Origin: Pseudomonadota bacterium
GTDB lineage: Bacteria > Pseudomonadota > Gammaproteobacteria > Burkholderiales > SG8-41
Length of the DNA stretch: 7,912 bases
Assembly (NCBI GenBank): GCA_023431245.1
Contig: JAEYXO010000088.1
Location: 1 to 7,912, forward strand
Reading direction: 5' to 3'
Below are positions 7,231 through 7,912 of this stretch, piece by piece. The stretch's first letter is position 1. The number at the start of each line of letters is the position of its first letter. The notes beneath the pieces were generated by a model that was not told the DNA's origin, searched no databases, and saw nothing but the letters and a program-made list of their open reading frames with translations. Made by a program: the position numbers and the translations under genes.

Positions 7231-7235
7231 AGGAA
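7231..7235 (+). promoter_or_regulatory. Shine-Dalgarno site of the FAH-family gene
   Basis: AGGAA lies 6 bases before the ATG at 7242 in an A-rich leader, firmly supporting that start. Confidence 0.75.
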
Positions 7236-7241
7236 AGCAAC

Positions 7242-7912
7242 ATGAGTTATGCCATTGATTTTCCCGGCGTTGTCACGCTCCCCGTGGTCGAGAGCAACAA
7301 GGCCTTCCCGGTCGGCCGCATCTACTGCGTCGGCCGCAACTACGCCGAACACGCGCGCGAGATGGGCCATGACCCCGACCGCGAGCCGCCGTTTTTCTTC
7401 ATGAAGCCGGCCGATGCGATCGTCCCCAACGGCGCGACGATTCCCTATCCGCAGATGACCAAGGATGTGCACCACGAAATCGAGATGATCGTCGCCATCG
7501 GCAAGGGTGGCGCCAACATTCCGGTGGAGAAGGCGCTCGACCACGTGTTCGGCTACGGCGTCGGCCTCGACATGACTCGCCGCGACCTGCAGGGCGAAGC
7601 CAAGAAAATGGGTCGCCCCTGGGAGATGGGCAAGGCCTTCGACAACTCCGCGCCCTGCACCGCGCTGAAGACCGTGGCGATGGTCGGCCACCCGGCGAAA
7701 GGCGCGATCTGGCTCAAGGTCAACGGCGAAGTGAAACAGAAGGGCGACCTGTCGGAGCTGATCTGGAACGTGCCGGAAACCATCGCCTACCTGTCGCAGC
7801 TGATCACGCTGCGTCCCGGCGACATCATCATGTCGGGCACGCCGGCGGGCGTCGGTCCGATCAAGCCGGGCGACAAGCTGGAAGGCCATGTCGACGGCGT
7901 CGGCGACCTGAC
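7242..7912 (+). CDS. Fumarylacetoacetate hydrolase family protein (partial, C-terminus off the window)
   Basis: The frame is open for 223 codons from ATG 7242 to the right edge. It closely resembles the short FAH proteins (E. coli YcgM, human FAHD1, bacterial fumarylpyruvate hydrolases) of about 220-235 residues, so nearly all of it is present. Visible motifs are CVGRNYAEHAREMG (29-42) with the His37/Glu40 pair that matches the FAHD1 catalytic dyad, HHEIE (77-81) supplying metal ligands Glu79 and Glu81, GLDMTRRDLQ (108-117) with metal ligand Asp110, KAFDNSAP (131-138), and SGTPAGVG (198-205). These bind Mg2+ or Mn2+. The family hydrolyses C-C bonds in acylpyruvates such as fumarylpyruvate, or decarboxylates oxaloacetate; the exact substrate cannot be told from sequence. 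It is cytoplasmic and divergent from yqaA. Any gentisate or homogentisate pathway partners would lie to the right, outside the window. Confidence 0.93.
   Translation, partial: MSYAIDFPGVVTLPVVESNKAFPVGRIYCVGRNYAEHAREMGHDPDREPPFFFMKPADAIVPNGATIPYPQMTKDVHHEIEMIVAIGKGGANIPVEKALDHVFGYGVGLDMTRRDLQGEAKKMGRPWEMGKAFDNSAPCTALKTVAMVGHPAKGAIWLKVNGEVKQKGDLSELIWNVPETIAYLSQLITLRPGDIIMSGTPAGVGPIKPGDKLEGHVDGVGDL

Noticed and set aside
7029..7889. A 286-residue minus-strand frame opposite the FAH-family gene
   Set aside because: It mirrors a well-supported FAH protein that has a good ribosome binding site and conserved metal ligands.

Overview
The window is GC-rich (estimated in the high 60s %) and densely coded. 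Its gene set suggests a betaproteobacterium, perhaps near Rhodocyclaceae or Burkholderiales. The lineage is inferred from family recall (DUF3683-type FAD/Fe-S fusion protein, PilZ-like protein with an N-terminal extension, YqaA, short-form FAH hydrolase) and from composition, not from any search. I see no rRNA, tRNA, insertion sequence, phage gene or CRISPR array.

Layout: four genes run leftward and one runs rightward. From right to left on the minus strand they are yqaA (7012-6617, small membrane protein), a 1278-residue FAD/iron-sulfur oxidoreductase (6507-2671), a 520-residue protein with a PilZ-like C-terminus (2546-984), and an M14-like DUF2817 metallopeptidase or deacylase (979 to the left edge, incomplete). 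On the plus strand, starting at 7242 and running off the right edge, is a fumarylacetoacetate hydrolase (FAH) family protein. The PilZ-like and DUF2817 genes are four bases apart and surely co-transcribed. The oxidoreductase and yqaA are separated from their neighbours by 100-125 bases and may or may not share transcripts. The 229-base divergent region between yqaA and the FAH gene holds three small hairpins and a TTGACA box overlapped by an inverted repeat.

How the genes may work together: the large oxidoreductase carries an FAD/2-hydroxyacid dehydrogenase module, two 4Fe-4S clusters and two CCG cysteine-rich modules in one chain, as if glycolate or D-lactate oxidase subunits had been fused. 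The FAH-family enzyme would act on 2-oxo/beta-diketo acids, so both belong broadly to organic-acid catabolism, but they are divergently arranged and no shared pathway is shown.

The most unusual signal is a heptanucleotide repeat (GATGAGC-like). Four tandem units lie inside the oxidoreductase reading frame, and five degenerate units fill the leader of the same gene right up to its start codon, where a ribosome binding site would be expected. I found no convincing new defence or mobile system; this looks like mostly ordinary chromosome with a few points worth checking.
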